A stretch of DNA of 34,506 nt from JACMLD01 sp033761915 (GCA_033761915.1 JANRMC010000056.1:1-34506); one strand, 5' to 3'; shown: positions 8,339-17,232, counted from the stretch's first letter. Notes: generated by a model not told the origin, from the letters alone. Translations and numbers: made by a program.

Positions 8339-9751
8339 ATGAAAACAGTTGTAGCAATAGTGTTGGCAATAATGGTGGCTTTTACAGTAACCAACAGCAG
8401 CGGATGTGCCAATACCATTGCACCAACAGGAGGCCCCAGAGATTCTTTACCGCCTCAGTTGGTAAGCATAACACCAAAAGACAGCAGCCTGCAGTTTACC
8501 GGCAATAAAATAACGCTCTACTTTAATGAGTATGTAGAGGTGCAGGAAATACAAAACAACCTTATTGTATCGCCGGTACCCAAAATAAACCCCATTGTAG
8601 AGGGCCGCTTAAGAGTGGTAACTGTGCGCCTTAAAGACACGCTGGAAGAAAATACCACCTACACCTTAAATTTTGGAGATGCTATAAAAGATATTAATGA
8701 AGGAAACGTAGCAAAAAACCTTACCTATGTTTTCAGCACGGGTAATACTATTGATGAATATACTTTAACCGGCAATGTGTTACTGGCCGAAACCGGTAAG
8801 GCAGACAGTACTTTAATTGTAATGCTACATGCCGGTACCGAAGATTCTGCTGTGGTAAAAGAACGGCCGCGTTATTATGCCAAATTAGATGGTAAAGGCA
8901 ATTTTAAATTTCATCATTTACCGGCCGGCACTTTTAAAATATATGCCCTGCAGGATAATGGCGGCATGAAACGGTATACCAATCCAAAACAGCTTTTTGG
9001 TTTTTTAAAACAACCTGTTGTAATTGGCCCGGCCAATGAACCGGTAACATTGCTGGCTTATACAGAAAAAGAAGACAAACCAACACCCACCACACCCACA
9101 AGCAATAACCGCCGGGCCAATGCTAACCAGCAACCGGCCGATAAAGTGCTGCGCTTTCAAACCAGCCTGATAAATGGTCTGCAGGATATATTGAATCCGC
9201 TGGTATTTACTTTTACAAACCCCTTAAAAACCTTTGATAGCAGTAAAGTGCAGTTTGCAGATGAAAGCTATAGCCGCATTTCAAACTACAGTTTTCAAAA
9301 AGATACCAGTAATAAAATTATTACCCTGCGCTATAACTGGAAGGAGAACACAGCCTATAATTTAATTGTAGATACTGCTTTTGCTTTTGACAGTGCAGGT
9401 AACCACATTGCCAAGCTGGATACCTTAAAGTTTCGCACGTTTAAAGAAACCGACTATGGCAGCCTGCGCCTGCGGTTTGCTAATTTATCATTGGCCAAAA
9501 ACCCGGTATTGCAATTGATACAAAACGATCGGGTGGTTTTTTCAGCACCACTTGCCACAGCAGTGTTTTATCAAAAACTGTTTATGCCCGGCGAGTATGA
9601 AATACGGGTGTTGTTTGATGATAATAAAAACGGCCGTTGGGATGCTGGCCAGTTTTTTAATAAACGCCAGTTGCCCGAAGCGGTACGCTACATTAATAAA
9701 AAGCTTACCATAAAAGCCAATTGGGATAACGAGACAGAAATTTCGCTATAA
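8339..9751 (+). CDS. Big_5 (Ig-like) domain lipoprotein
   Basis: A 470-residue envelope lipoprotein. The signal peptide ends in the lipobox SSGC with Cys23 as the lipidated residue. It is followed by APTGGPRDSLPPQLVSITPKD, the characteristic opening of the Bacteroidota Ig-like Big_5 family. The first Ig-like domain covers about residues 35-130 (ITLYFNEYVEV, VRLKDTLEENTTYTLNFGDAIKD). A middle beta-rich domain has the pattern of a carboxypeptidase-regulatory fold (KLDGKGNFKFHHLPAGTFKIYALQD). A low-complexity Thr/Pro/Asn linker at about 248-270 precedes a second Ig-like region, and the end reads EIRVLFDDNKNGRWDAGQF. The substrate or partner is unknown. It is probably its own transcription unit, 102 nt after the helicase gene and followed by a long-arm repeat. 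Confidence 0.85.
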   Translation: MKTVVAIVLAIMVAFTVTNSSGCANTIAPTGGPRDSLPPQLVSITPKDSSLQFTGNKITLYFNEYVEVQEIQNNLIVSPVPKINPIVEGRLRVVTVRLKDTLEENTTYTLNFGDAIKDINEGNVAKNLTYVFSTGNTIDEYTLTGNVLLAETGKADSTLIVMLHAGTEDSAVVKERPRYYAKLDGKGNFKFHHLPAGTFKIYALQDNGGMKRYTNPKQLFGFLKQPVVIGPANEPVTLLAYTEKEDKPTPTTPTSNNRRANANQQPADKVLRFQTSLINGLQDILNPLVFTFTNPLKTFDSSKVQFADESYSRISNYSFQKDTSNKIITLRYNWKENTAYNLIVDTAFAFDSAGNHIAKLDTLKFRTFKETDYGSLRLRFANLSLAKNPVLQLIQNDRVVFSAPLATAVFYQKLFMPGEYEIRVLFDDNKNGRWDAGQFFNKRQLPEAVRYINKKLTIKANWDNETEISL

Positions 9752-9754
9752 AAA

Positions 9755-9860
9755 GCTGCTATTGGTACTGCTGTTAACGGGTGCCCCGTTAGCTTTACAA
9801 ATACCCATACGGGGTTTGCAACGAGCAACAGCTGCTGCCCATGGCACCACTGCCGGTTAC
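9755..9860 (-). repeat. Dispersed intergenic repeat, long-arm type (copy 1)
   Basis: On the minus strand it reads GTAACCGGCAGTGGTGCC, then GGGCAGCAGCTGTTGC, then TCGTTGCAAACCCCGT, a 19-nt loop and ACGGGGCACCCGTTAACAGC. The hairpin arms are 9784-9789 and 9809-9814. Its closest relative is 28182-28286. It fills the gap between the Big_5 lipoprotein and recR. Confidence 0.85.
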
Positions 9861-9899
9861 AAAAAATAAAACAAACGCACCACCAATGGGCCGCCATAC

Positions 9900-9907
9900 T
9901 ATATTTG
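9900..9907 (+). promoter_or_regulatory. -7 box TATATTTG of recR, leaderless
   Basis: A perfect TAnnTTTG box ends only four bases (CACC) before the recR ATG at 9912. Transcription from it would start at or within a base or two of the A of ATG, giving a leaderless mRNA. No clear -33 TTG is visible. Confidence 0.6.
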
Positions 9908-9911
9908 CACC

Positions 9912-10526
9912 ATGCAATTTTCTTCCTCTCTTTTAGAGAATGCGGTGAACGAGTTTAGCAAGCTGCCCGGCATTGGTAAAAAAACAGCCCTGCGCCTGGT
10001 ATTGCATTTATTAAAGCAGGATGTGGGTAAGGTGCAGGCCTTTAGCGATGCGGTTACCACCCTGCGCCAGCAAATAAAATATTGCCAGCGCTGTTTTAAT
10101 ATAGCCGATGCCAACACCTGTTCTATTTGCGCCAGCCCTCTGCGCAAACAGCGTATGATTTGCGTGGTAGAAAACATAAGAGATGTAATTGCCATTGAAG
10201 CCACACAGCAATACAGCGGCACCTACCATGTATTGGGTGGCATCATTTCTCCCTTAGATGGTGTGGGGCCCGATCAGTTGAATATTGAAGCCCTGGTACA
10301 CCGTCTGCAGCAAGAACAGACCGAAGAATTAATTTTTGCCCTTAACCCCAATATACAGGGCGATACCACCATTTACTACATACAAAAGAAAATACAGCAC
10401 CTGCCCGTTAAAATAACCACCATTGCAAGGGGCATTGCTTTTGGCGGAGAGCTGGAGTATGCTGATGAAATGACCCTGGGCCGCAGCATTTCTAACCGCT
10501 TACCCGTAGAAAGACTGGTAAAATAG
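9912..10526 (+). CDS. recR: Recombination mediator protein RecR
   Basis: A 204-residue protein of normal RecR length. The helix-hairpin-helix motif LPGIGKKTALRL (18-29) lies at the N-terminus. The zinc finger is Cys58-x2-Cys61 ... Cys70-x2-Cys73. A Toprim domain starts at about 82 (MICVVENIRDVIAIE) and ends with ARGIAFGGELEYADEMTL. RecR loads RecA on gapped DNA with RecF and RecO. The start at 9912 fits the family N-terminus (SSSLLENAVNEFSKLPG) and lies 4 nt behind a TATATTTG box, so the mRNA is probably leaderless. It is a single-gene unit between two repeat copies. Confidence 0.97.
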   Translation: MQFSSSLLENAVNEFSKLPGIGKKTALRLVLHLLKQDVGKVQAFSDAVTTLRQQIKYCQRCFNIADANTCSICASPLRKQRMICVVENIRDVIAIEATQQYSGTYHVLGGIISPLDGVGPDQLNIEALVHRLQQEQTEELIFALNPNIQGDTTIYYIQKKIQHLPVKITTIARGIAFGGELEYADEMTLGRSISNRLPVERLVK

Positions 10527-10705
10527 CCTGCACAACACTTTTATATTAAACAATTGCATTGTACATTTGCGGCGTCAACCACTGGGCAGATTTGTTTATT
10601 GTTCGGCCCAAACGAGTGCTCAACTGAACTAATAAACGAGGAAAAATAGGTTTATACATACTTCATCTTTTCATTTCCCGTTGTAGGTTCTGTTTGAAAG
10701 ACTTA

Positions 10706-10757
10706 GGTAACCAGCCGCAGTAACTCCGGTTGGGCAGCCGTTGCGTCGCACACTGGG
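10706..10757 (+). repeat. Dispersed intergenic repeat, GTCGCAC-arm type (copy 2)
   Basis: GGTAACCAGCCGCAGTAACT is followed by GGGCAGCCGTTGCGTCGCAC (core ending at 10751). It lies in the 287-bp gap between recR and the methionine synthase genes. That gap also contains a TACATTTG box at 10562-10569, too far upstream to judge as the metH promoter, and a small hairpin GTAAGTAGCAGCTTAC near 10780-10796. I saw no cobalamin or SAM riboswitch there. Confidence 0.85.
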
Positions 10758-10813
10758 GCGGTTAGACTGTTTATTCAACCGTAAGTAGCAGCTTACACAA
10801 AACTCTGAAGGCT

Positions 10814-11830
10814 ATGAAAAAAATTCAGGACTGTTTAAAAGAACGCATTTTAATTATTGATGGCGCCATGGGCACCATGATACAGCGGCACAAGCTGGAA
10901 GAAAAAGATTATCGTGGCGAACGCTTTAAAGACTGGAAAAGCGATATTAAAGGCAATAACGACCTGTTAAGCATTACCCAGCCCGATATTATTGAAGGCA
11001 TCCATAAACTATATTTAGAAGCCGGGGCTGATATTATTGAAACCAACACTTTCAATGCACAACGGGTTTCTATGGCCGATTACCATATGGAAGACCTTGC
11101 CTTTGAAATAAATGTGGCAGCCGCCAAAGTAGCCCGCAAGGCCGCCGATTTTTATACAGCTAAAGATCCATCGAAGCCGCGTTTTGTGGCCGGTGCGTTG
11201 GGGCCAATGAACAAAACATTGTCACTATCGCCCGATGTAAATAACCCCGGCTTTCGCGGGTTAACTTTTGATGAAGCCATGACCGCTTATTACGAGCAGG
11301 TAAAAGGTCTGGTGCAAGGTGGTGTGCACCTGTTACTGGTAGAAACCATTTTTGATACACTCAATGCCAAGGCAGCCATTTTTGCTATTAAAAAATACTT
11401 TCAGGATACAAAGCAACCCGAGTTGCCTATAATGATCAGTGGTACTATTACCGATGCATCGGGCCGCACTTTAAGCGGGCAAACACTGGAAGCGTTTTAT
11501 ATTTCTGTAATGCATGCCAACCCATTAAGCGTTGGTTTAAACTGTGCATTGGGTGCAAAAGAAATGCGTCCGCATATTGAAGAACTGAGTCAGATAGCTT
11601 CTTGCTATGTTTCTGCCTATCCAAACGCAGGCTTACCCAATGCCATGGGAGAGTATGATGAAGAACCTTCAGACACCGGCCATTTTTTAGAAGAGTGGGC
11701 CAAAGAAGGCTATGTAAATATTGTGGGTGGTTGCTGCGGCACCACGCCAGACCATATTAAACATATTGCCGAGCATGTTAAAACAGTAGCACCAAGAAAA
11801 CTACCCATTTTAGAAACTGTGTTAGCTTAA
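10814..11830 (+). CDS. metH: Methionine synthase, homocysteine-binding (N-terminal) module
   Basis: A 338-residue homocysteine S-methyltransferase domain, corresponding to the first module of cobalamin-dependent MetH. It opens with ERILIIDGAMGTMIQ and has ETNTF (76-80). The zinc-binding cysteines are Cys244 (GLNCALG) and Cys307/Cys308 (GGCCGTTP), which hold the homocysteine thiolate. The gene ends where the first MetH module normally ends and is followed after 9 nt by a gene for the other modules. Together they make a complete enzyme transferring methyl from 5-methyltetrahydrofolate to homocysteine. The split is not a frameshift: the second gene has its own ATG in another frame and intact domain borders. 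Split metH is known in Bacteroidota. Confidence 0.95.
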   Translation: MKKIQDCLKERILIIDGAMGTMIQRHKLEEKDYRGERFKDWKSDIKGNNDLLSITQPDIIEGIHKLYLEAGADIIETNTFNAQRVSMADYHMEDLAFEINVAAAKVARKAADFYTAKDPSKPRFVAGALGPMNKTLSLSPDVNNPGFRGLTFDEAMTAYYEQVKGLVQGGVHLLLVETIFDTLNAKAAIFAIKKYFQDTKQPELPIMISGTITDASGRTLSGQTLEAFYISVMHANPLSVGLNCALGAKEMRPHIEELSQIASCYVSAYPNAGLPNAMGEYDEEPSDTGHFLEEWAKEGYVNIVGGCCGTTPDHIKHIAEHVKTVAPRKLPILETVLA

Positions 11831-11839
11831 TAGATATTT

Positions 11840-14581
11840 ATGAGTGAAATTATTACTATAAAACCCTTTAGCCGATTTAGTGGTTTAGAACCATTGGTGG
11901 TGCGCCCCGAAACCAATTTTGTAAACGTGGGTGAGCGTACCAATGTAACGGGTTCTAAAAAATTTGCCCGTTTAATTAAAGAAAATAAATACGAGGAGGC
12001 ACTGAGCGTTGCCCGCCAGCAGGTAGAAAACGGCGCACAGATTATTGATGTGAATATGGATGATGCGTTGCTGGAAGGAGTACAGGCAATGACCACTTTT
12101 TTAAACCTCTTGCAAAGTGAACCGGACATTGCTAAAATTCCGGTAATGATAGACTCTTCAAAATTTGAAATAATAGAAGCGGGTTTAAAATGTGTGCAGG
12201 GCAAGTGTATTGTAAACTCCATATCTATGAAAGAAGGGGTGGAGAAATTTATACAGCAAGCCACCATTTGTAAAATGTATGGTGCTGCCGTGGTGGTAAT
12301 GGCCTTTGATGAAGTGGGCCAGGCCGATACCAAACAACGGAAGGTGGAAATTTGCCATCGGGCGTATAAAATATTAACAGAGCAGGTGGGCTACGATCCG
12401 CAGGATATAATTTTTGACCCCAATATTTTTGCAGTAGCCACCGGGCTGGAAGAACATAATAATTACGGCGTTGATTTTATTGAAGCCACCCGCGAAATAA
12501 AAAAACTGATGCCGCTTACCAAAATCAGCGGCGGGGTTAGTAACCTCTCTTTTTCTTTCAGAGGCAACGAGCATGTGCGGGAAGCCATGCACAGTGTGTT
12601 TTTATATTATACCATACAGGCTGGTATGGATATGGGTATTGTAAATGCCGGGCAGCTGGTGGTGTACGATGAAATTGAACCTGAATTAAGACAGTTGTGT
12701 GAAGATGTAATCTTAAACCGCAACAACGATAATAACCAGGCCACCGAAAAACTGATTGCATTTGCAGAAACCGTAAAAGCAAAAGGAAAAGTAGAAGTAA
12801 AAGATGAAGCGTGGAGAAACAATACCGTGGAAGAACGTTTAAAGCATGCATTGGTAAACGGTATTACAGATTATATTGATGCCGATACGGAAGAAGCCCG
12901 TTTAAAATATCCGCGGCCGCTGGATGTTATAGAAGGCCCATTAATGGCCGGCATGAACGTGGTGGGCGATTTGTTTGGTGCCGGTAAAATGTTTTTACCG
13001 CAGGTGGTAAAAAGTGCCCGGGTAATGAAAAAATCAGTAGCCGTATTAACCCCATTTATTGAAGCGGAGAAAGAAGAACGTAAGCAAGCCCACCTTGCTG
13101 CCGGCACAGTAAATACAGAAGCAGCCGGTGCTGCTAAAATTTTATTGGCTACGGTAAAAGGCGATGTGCATGATATTGGTAAAAATATTGTGGGTGTGGT
13201 ATTAGGTTGTAATGGCTATGATATTGTAGACATGGGGGTAATGGTACCCACCGATAAAATATTAGATGCAGCACAAAAAGAGAATGCAGACATTATTGGC
13301 CTCAGCGGGTTAATTACGCCATCGTTAGATGAAATGGTGCATGTGGCGCACGAAATGAAACGCCGCGGCATGAAACAACCGTTGCTGATTGGTGGTGCCA
13401 CCACCTCACGCATGCATACGGCTGTAAAAATTGCACCGCAGTACGAATATGGAGTGGTGCATGTATTAGATGCATCAAGAAGCGTTACAGTAGCCGGCAG
13501 CTTATTAAGCAAAGAACAAAAAGATGGTTTTTTAAGCGAGGTAAAAGGCGAGTACCAGAAACTGAAAGAAGATTTTGAAAATAAAAAAACAGTAAAACAA
13601 TTATTGCCAATAGCTGCCGCACAACAAAATAAAGTGGCTATTAACTGGCAAGGCTACCAACCGGCAGCACCCGCTTTTACCGGGGCTAAAAAATTTGAAA
13701 ACTATTCTTTAGCGGATATCAGAAAATATATTGACTGGCAACCTTTCTTCATTTCGTGGGAGCTGCACGGAAAATTTCCGGCAATATTAACAGATAAGGT
13801 GGTGGGTGTGGAAGCCACAAAATTGTATAACGATGCCAATGCCCTGCTGGATAAACTGGTTGCAGAAAACTGGTTAACCGCACAGGGCAGCATTGGTTTT
13901 TGGCCGGCCAACAGCAATGGTAAAGACACCGTTAGTTTGCTGCAGGAAAAAGCCGGACCCGATGAAGTGGTGCAGTTGGAATTTTTACGCCAGCAATTAA
14001 AGAAAGCAGAAGGGCAACCCAATTTTTCGCTGGCAGATTTTATTGCACCCGCAGAAGCCGCAGTGCAGGATTATATAGGCGCTTTTGCAGTAACCATAAA
14101 AGGTATTGAAGAACATATTAAACGTTTTGAAGCAGCGCATGATGATTATAATAAAATAATGTTGCAGGCACTGGCCGATAGGTTGGCGGAAGCATTTGCA
14201 GAACTGCTGCACGAAAGAACAAGAAAAGAATTTTGGGGCTATGCCGCTACTGAAGCACTGAGCAATGAAGCACTGATTAAAGAAGAATACACCGGCATTC
14301 GTCCGGCGCCGGGTTACCCTGCCTGCCCCGACCATACAGAAAAATATAAACTGTTTGATTTATTGGGGGGAGAAGCTGGCACGGGTATAATGTTAACCGA
14401 ATCGCTGGCTATGTACCCTGCGGCATCTGTATGCGGTTGGTATTTCAGCCACCCGCAAAGCCAGTATTTTGGTGTGGGCAAAATTCAAAAAGACCAGGTG
14501 GCCGATTATGCGGCCCGCAAGAAAATGCCGGTAGAAACAATTGAAAAATGGTTACGCCCCGTGCTGGACTATGATGCGTAA
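11840..14581 (+). CDS. metH: Methionine synthase, folate-, B12- and activation-domain subunit
   Basis: A 913-residue protein carrying the remaining MetH modules in order. The pterin-binding domain covers about 20-300 (FVNVGERTNVTGSKKFARLI, DVNMDDALLEG). The B12 cap is at about 320-425. The cobalamin domain has Asp442-Val-His444-Asp-Ile-Gly447, where His444 is the lower cobalt ligand, with GCNGYDIVDMG after it. The SAM-dependent reactivation domain covers about 590-913, with Arg821-ProAlaProGlyTyr and CPDHTEK. It must work with the separate homocysteine module encoded 9 nt upstream. All key residues are present, so the enzyme should be active and need vitamin B12. The two genes form an operon with no third member; a repeat begins 9 nt after this stop codon. 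Confidence 0.96.
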   Translation: MSEIITIKPFSRFSGLEPLVVRPETNFVNVGERTNVTGSKKFARLIKENKYEEALSVARQQVENGAQIIDVNMDDALLEGVQAMTTFLNLLQSEPDIAKIPVMIDSSKFEIIEAGLKCVQGKCIVNSISMKEGVEKFIQQATICKMYGAAVVVMAFDEVGQADTKQRKVEICHRAYKILTEQVGYDPQDIIFDPNIFAVATGLEEHNNYGVDFIEATREIKKLMPLTKISGGVSNLSFSFRGNEHVREAMHSVFLYYTIQAGMDMGIVNAGQLVVYDEIEPELRQLCEDVILNRNNDNNQATEKLIAFAETVKAKGKVEVKDEAWRNNTVEERLKHALVNGITDYIDADTEEARLKYPRPLDVIEGPLMAGMNVVGDLFGAGKMFLPQVVKSARVMKKSVAVLTPFIEAEKEERKQAHLAAGTVNTEAAGAAKILLATVKGDVHDIGKNIVGVVLGCNGYDIVDMGVMVPTDKILDAAQKENADIIGLSGLITPSLDEMVHVAHEMKRRGMKQPLLIGGATTSRMHTAVKIAPQYEYGVVHVLDASRSVTVAGSLLSKEQKDGFLSEVKGEYQKLKEDFENKKTVKQLLPIAAAQQNKVAINWQGYQPAAPAFTGAKKFENYSLADIRKYIDWQPFFISWELHGKFPAILTDKVVGVEATKLYNDANALLDKLVAENWLTAQGSIGFWPANSNGKDTVSLLQEKAGPDEVVQLEFLRQQLKKAEGQPNFSLADFIAPAEAAVQDYIGAFAVTIKGIEEHIKRFEAAHDDYNKIMLQALADRLAEAFAELLHERTRKEFWGYAATEALSNEALIKEEYTGIRPAPGYPACPDHTEKYKLFDLLGGEAGTGIMLTESLAMYPAASVCGWYFSHPQSQYFGVGKIQKDQVADYAARKKMPVETIEKWLRPVLDYDA

Positions 14582-14590
14582 GATTTTTGT

Positions 14591-14700
14591 GTAACCAGCT
14601 GTTGAATTACTATTAAACAGTATTCCGCCTGTTGAGGCAGACTCTTCAGCTGAAGGGTGCGACGCAACAAAAGCTGAGCCGCCAACAAATGCCGGCTACC
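14591..14700 (-). repeat. Dispersed repeat, palindromic double copy
   Basis: The right half (14649-14700, minus strand) is a good unit: GTAGCCGGCATTTGTTGGCG ending in TTGTTGCGTCGCACCCTTCAG. The left half (14591-14648, plus strand) is a degenerate forward unit starting GTAACCAGCTG and ending CTGTTGAGGCAGACTCTTCAG. The halves meet in the palindrome CTTCAGCTGAAG (14643-14654). The whole is a 110-bp inverted pair starting 9 nt after the metH stop and ending 26 nt before the next start. Confidence 0.75.
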
Positions 14701-14726
14701 AAATAATAACCAGCCTTAACACAACT

Positions 14727-15932
14727 ATGATAACAGGAAGAGATTTTGTAATTATTAACCCGCAAAGCTGGCAAACCGATGTAAGCGGTAACAGTCGCAA
14801 TATTGCATTGGCACTGGCTGCACATAACCGGGTATTGTTTTGCAACCCGCCTATTGACCGCAGCCATTTAATTAAACGCAAAGACGATCAGTTTATACAA
14901 GAGCACCTGCGGTTAACCGGCAACCGCAAACAGATACATATAAAAAAGCTGGGCGAAAATTTATGGAACCTTTTTCCTACAGCGGTGGCAGAATCTGTAC
15001 GCTGGATGCCGCATGGTTTGTTTAATGTGTTTAATAAAATAAACAACCAGCGTTTTGCCACAGATATTAAAGCAGCACTGAATGAATTGGGTTTTTCCAA
15101 CATCATTATTTTAAATGATACGGAAATGTTTAAAGGTTTTTACCTGAAAGAAATGCTGCAGCCTGATTTGTACATGTACTACAGCAAAGATTATATGCTG
15201 GATGTGCCTTTTTGGATGAAGCATGGCCGTAAGCTGGAGCCTGCATTGATGCGCAAAACAGATTTAGGTGTGGCCAATTCTACCTACCTGCGAGATTTGT
15301 ATAAAAAACAAAACCCCAACGCCTATTATATTGGTCAGGGTACCAACCTGCAGGTGTTTGATGTGTATAAGCAAAGAGACACACCGGCCGATATGCAAAA
15401 CATACCACACCCTATTGTGGGTTATGTGGGGGCTTTAACCACCCTGCGCATAGACCCCGAAGTGTTAAAAACAATTGCTGTTGAAATGCCCGATTGGAGT
15501 TTGGTGCTGGTGGGCCCGTGGAATGAAACGTTTCCGAAAGAAGCGCTGGCGCAGTATAAAAATATTTATTTTTTAGACCGCAAACCGCTGGAACAGTTGC
15601 CCGACTATATTAGTGCGTTTGATGTGTGTATTAATCCGCAGTTAATAAATCCTACAACCATTGGTAACTATCCTTTAAAAGTAGATGAGTATTTAGCTAT
15701 GGGTAAACCCGTGGTAGCCTCAGCAACAGAAGGTATGAAAATGTTTGAAGCATATTCTTTTCTGGCCGCTACGCCACAAGACTATCCGCCTTTGATACGC
15801 AAGGCGCACCAGGAAAATAATGCAACAATAAGAGAAGAACGCATTCAGTTTGCCCGCAGCCATACCTGGGAAAACTGTGCACTGGCTATTTATGATGCCA
15901 TAGAAAAAACCTATCAGCTACAAAAACGATAA
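14727..15932 (+). CDS. Family-1 type glycosyltransferase (TuaH-like)
   Basis: A 401-residue GT-B fold glycosyltransferase. The N-terminal part begins MITGRDFVIINPQSWQTDVSGNSRNIALALAAHNRVLFCNPP, the pattern of TuaH-like enzymes that locate partners and cell-surface glycans. The C-terminal nucleotide-sugar domain has IVGYVGALTTLRIDPEVL, WSLVLVGPW, NIYFLDRKPLEQLPDYISAFDVCINP and the donor-binding NYPLKVDEYLAMGKPVVAS. No signal peptide or membrane helix is seen, so it acts on the cytoplasmic side. The start ATG at 14727 lies 26 nt after a repeat. No other polysaccharide gene is nearby, so the acceptor cannot be guessed. Confidence 0.85.
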   Translation: MITGRDFVIINPQSWQTDVSGNSRNIALALAAHNRVLFCNPPIDRSHLIKRKDDQFIQEHLRLTGNRKQIHIKKLGENLWNLFPTAVAESVRWMPHGLFNVFNKINNQRFATDIKAALNELGFSNIIILNDTEMFKGFYLKEMLQPDLYMYYSKDYMLDVPFWMKHGRKLEPALMRKTDLGVANSTYLRDLYKKQNPNAYYIGQGTNLQVFDVYKQRDTPADMQNIPHPIVGYVGALTTLRIDPEVLKTIAVEMPDWSLVLVGPWNETFPKEALAQYKNIYFLDRKPLEQLPDYISAFDVCINPQLINPTTIGNYPLKVDEYLAMGKPVVASATEGMKMFEAYSFLAATPQDYPPLIRKAHQENNATIREERIQFARSHTWENCALAIYDAIEKTYQLQKR

Positions 15933-15954
15933 AACGATTTTTAATAGAAGAATT

Positions 15955-15986
15955 AAGACCCGGCAGTTTTGTTGGGCCTTTTTTTA
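15955..15986 (+). terminator. Terminator between convergent genes
   Basis: AAGACCC and GGGCCTT form a short stem with one A-C mismatch around CGGCAGTTTTGTT, followed by a run of T. It lies between the glycosyltransferase gene and the convergent minus-strand operon, overlapping that operon's last stop codon. Confidence 0.55.
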
Positions 15987-16493
15987 TTGTACAAAGCTTT
16001 TCAACCCATCCAGATAAATGCGGCCGCGTTGCTCTGCAAAATAATCGGCACCCAGCCCCAGTAAAGCCATTATGCTTAAGCCCAAACCAAGGCCCTGCCA
16101 AAAACTATAGGCCGGTTTATGATTAAAGTAAAAACATAAAAAAAGGCCGGTAGCTGCCAGTATCATTTCAACATAGCGATAGGTAATAAAATTCTTCATC
16201 ACCAGTTCCATACGGGGTATTTCTTTTTCTTTTAGCTGAGCGGGGTTCATATCGTAGGCATATACATTGCGTTTTCTATCATCATCACTGCGGTTAAAAA
16301 CAGTGTAACCAACAATACTCATTACAAGGCCAACTATAATAAGTGGCCATGCCATGCCTTTAAAAAAAGATGTTTTAATAACGAGTAAAAAAATTATCGC
16401 AGCTGCAATGGCAGCTATACCAATGCCTAAAAAAAGCAGGCTTTCCTGTTTTTCGCCGGTAAAGTATTTTTCAATAGCTGTTTTAGTAAACAT
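15984..16493 (-). CDS. Four-helix membrane protein of unknown function
   Basis: A 169-residue protein I do not recognise. Four probable membrane helices lie at about 18-39, 46-66, 103-123 and 130-150. Between helices 2 and 3 is a charged loop (NRSDDDRKRNVYAYDMNPAQLKEKEIPRMELVMKNF, given here only by its position 67-102). The C-terminus (YFAEQRGRIYLDGLKSF) is amphipathic. It is the last gene of a minus-strand run behind the glutathione peroxidase gene, 31 nt downstream of it, and could be co-transcribed. Nothing visible ties it to peroxide defence. Confidence 0.75.
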   Translation of the reverse strand: MFTKTAIEKYFTGEKQESLLFLGIGIAAIAAAIIFLLVIKTSFFKGMAWPLIIVGLVMSIVGYTVFNRSDDDRKRNVYAYDMNPAQLKEKEIPRMELVMKNFITYRYVEMILAATGLFLCFYFNHKPAYSFWQGLGLGLSIMALLGLGADYFAEQRGRIYLDGLKSFVQ

Positions 16494-16524
16494 GGCGTTT
16501 GTTTAAAGTAAGTTAGTTTATTTT

Positions 16525-17232
16525 TTACCGGGGTTGCAAGCTGGTGTTTTTTTCAGTAATAGCTTTTGTTACAGCATCGCTCATGGGGTCAATGGCCGGG
16601 TCAAAATAATGGGTAAGCACCCCTTCTTCATTTATCAGGTATTTGCTAAAATTCCAGCTGGGTGCCTGTTCGTTCCAGCCGTTTTGTGCAGCATGTGTCA
16701 GCCAGTTAAAAACCGGGTTTTGCTGTGCGGTTTTTACCACCACCGATTTGCTGGCCAGCGGAAAGCTTACGCCAAAATTCAGTTTGCAAAAGCTGGCAAT
16801 GTCATCATCGTTACCTTTTTCCTGTTCTTTAAAATCGTTGGCGGGAAAACCGATAATTACCAATTGCTCTTTATATTTTTCAGAAAGCTGCTGCAAGGCT
16901 TCGTATTGCGGAGTATAACCACAGTTGGACGCGGTATTCACCAGCAATACTTTTTTACCTTTTAATGTTTCAAAACCCAAGGTGCTGCCATTGCCTAAGG
17001 GTGTGCTGAGGGTGTAAAAAGAAACCGGCGGGGCCTTGAGTGTTTGTTGTTTTTCTTCTTTGGTTTTAGAACCGGTTAATTTATTCAACCACATTAATGC
17101 AGGATAAAACGCTTTTAAAACTTTTTGCCGGTAGGTCATATTTTTTGTGTTGATGTTTACTATTTCCACATAGCCTGCAAAAGCTATTGCAGCAATAATA
17201 ATAACAATCAAAAACTTTTTTAGTTTTTGCAT
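16525..17232 (-). CDS. Glutathione peroxidase-like thiol peroxidase, membrane-anchored
   Basis: A 235-residue member of the GPx family with an N-terminal hydrophobic segment (7-25) that should anchor it in the membrane or direct export. The core runs from about 70 to 225. Peroxidatic Cys104 is in NTASNCGYTPQY (a cysteine, not selenocysteine). Trp193-Asn194 (WNFSKYL) supplies two members of the catalytic tetrad. The usual FPCNQF is FPANDF here: the second cysteine is Ala and the tetrad Gln is Asp133. Cys149 (ASFCKLNF) is the main candidate for a resolving cysteine. The reductant is more likely thioredoxin than glutathione (family knowledge). A TAACTTTA box at 17237-17244 lies four bases before the ATG, suggesting leaderless expression. 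Confidence 0.9.
   Translation of the reverse strand: MQKLKKFLIVIIIAAIAFAGYVEIVNINTKNMTYRQKVLKAFYPALMWLNKLTGSKTKEEKQQTLKAPPVSFYTLSTPLGNGSTLGFETLKGKKVLLVNTASNCGYTPQYEALQQLSEKYKEQLVIIGFPANDFKEQEKGNDDDIASFCKLNFGVSFPLASKSVVVKTAQQNPVFNWLTHAAQNGWNEQAPSWNFSKYLINEEGVLTHYFDPAIDPMSDAVTKAITEKNTSLQPR

Noticed and set aside
9688..9897. Small ORF on the minus strand before recR
   Set aside because: It is the translated long-arm repeat, overlapping the end of the lipoprotein gene.
10527..10813. Riboswitch (cobalamin or SAM) upstream of the methionine synthase genes
   Set aside because: I looked for the B12 box and SAM-I/SAM-II core sequences and saw none; the gap is explained in part by a repeat.
11827..14335. 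Many long minus-strand ORFs opposite the methionine synthase genes
   Set aside because: They are antisense frames kept open by codon bias; the plus-strand genes have complete family motifs.
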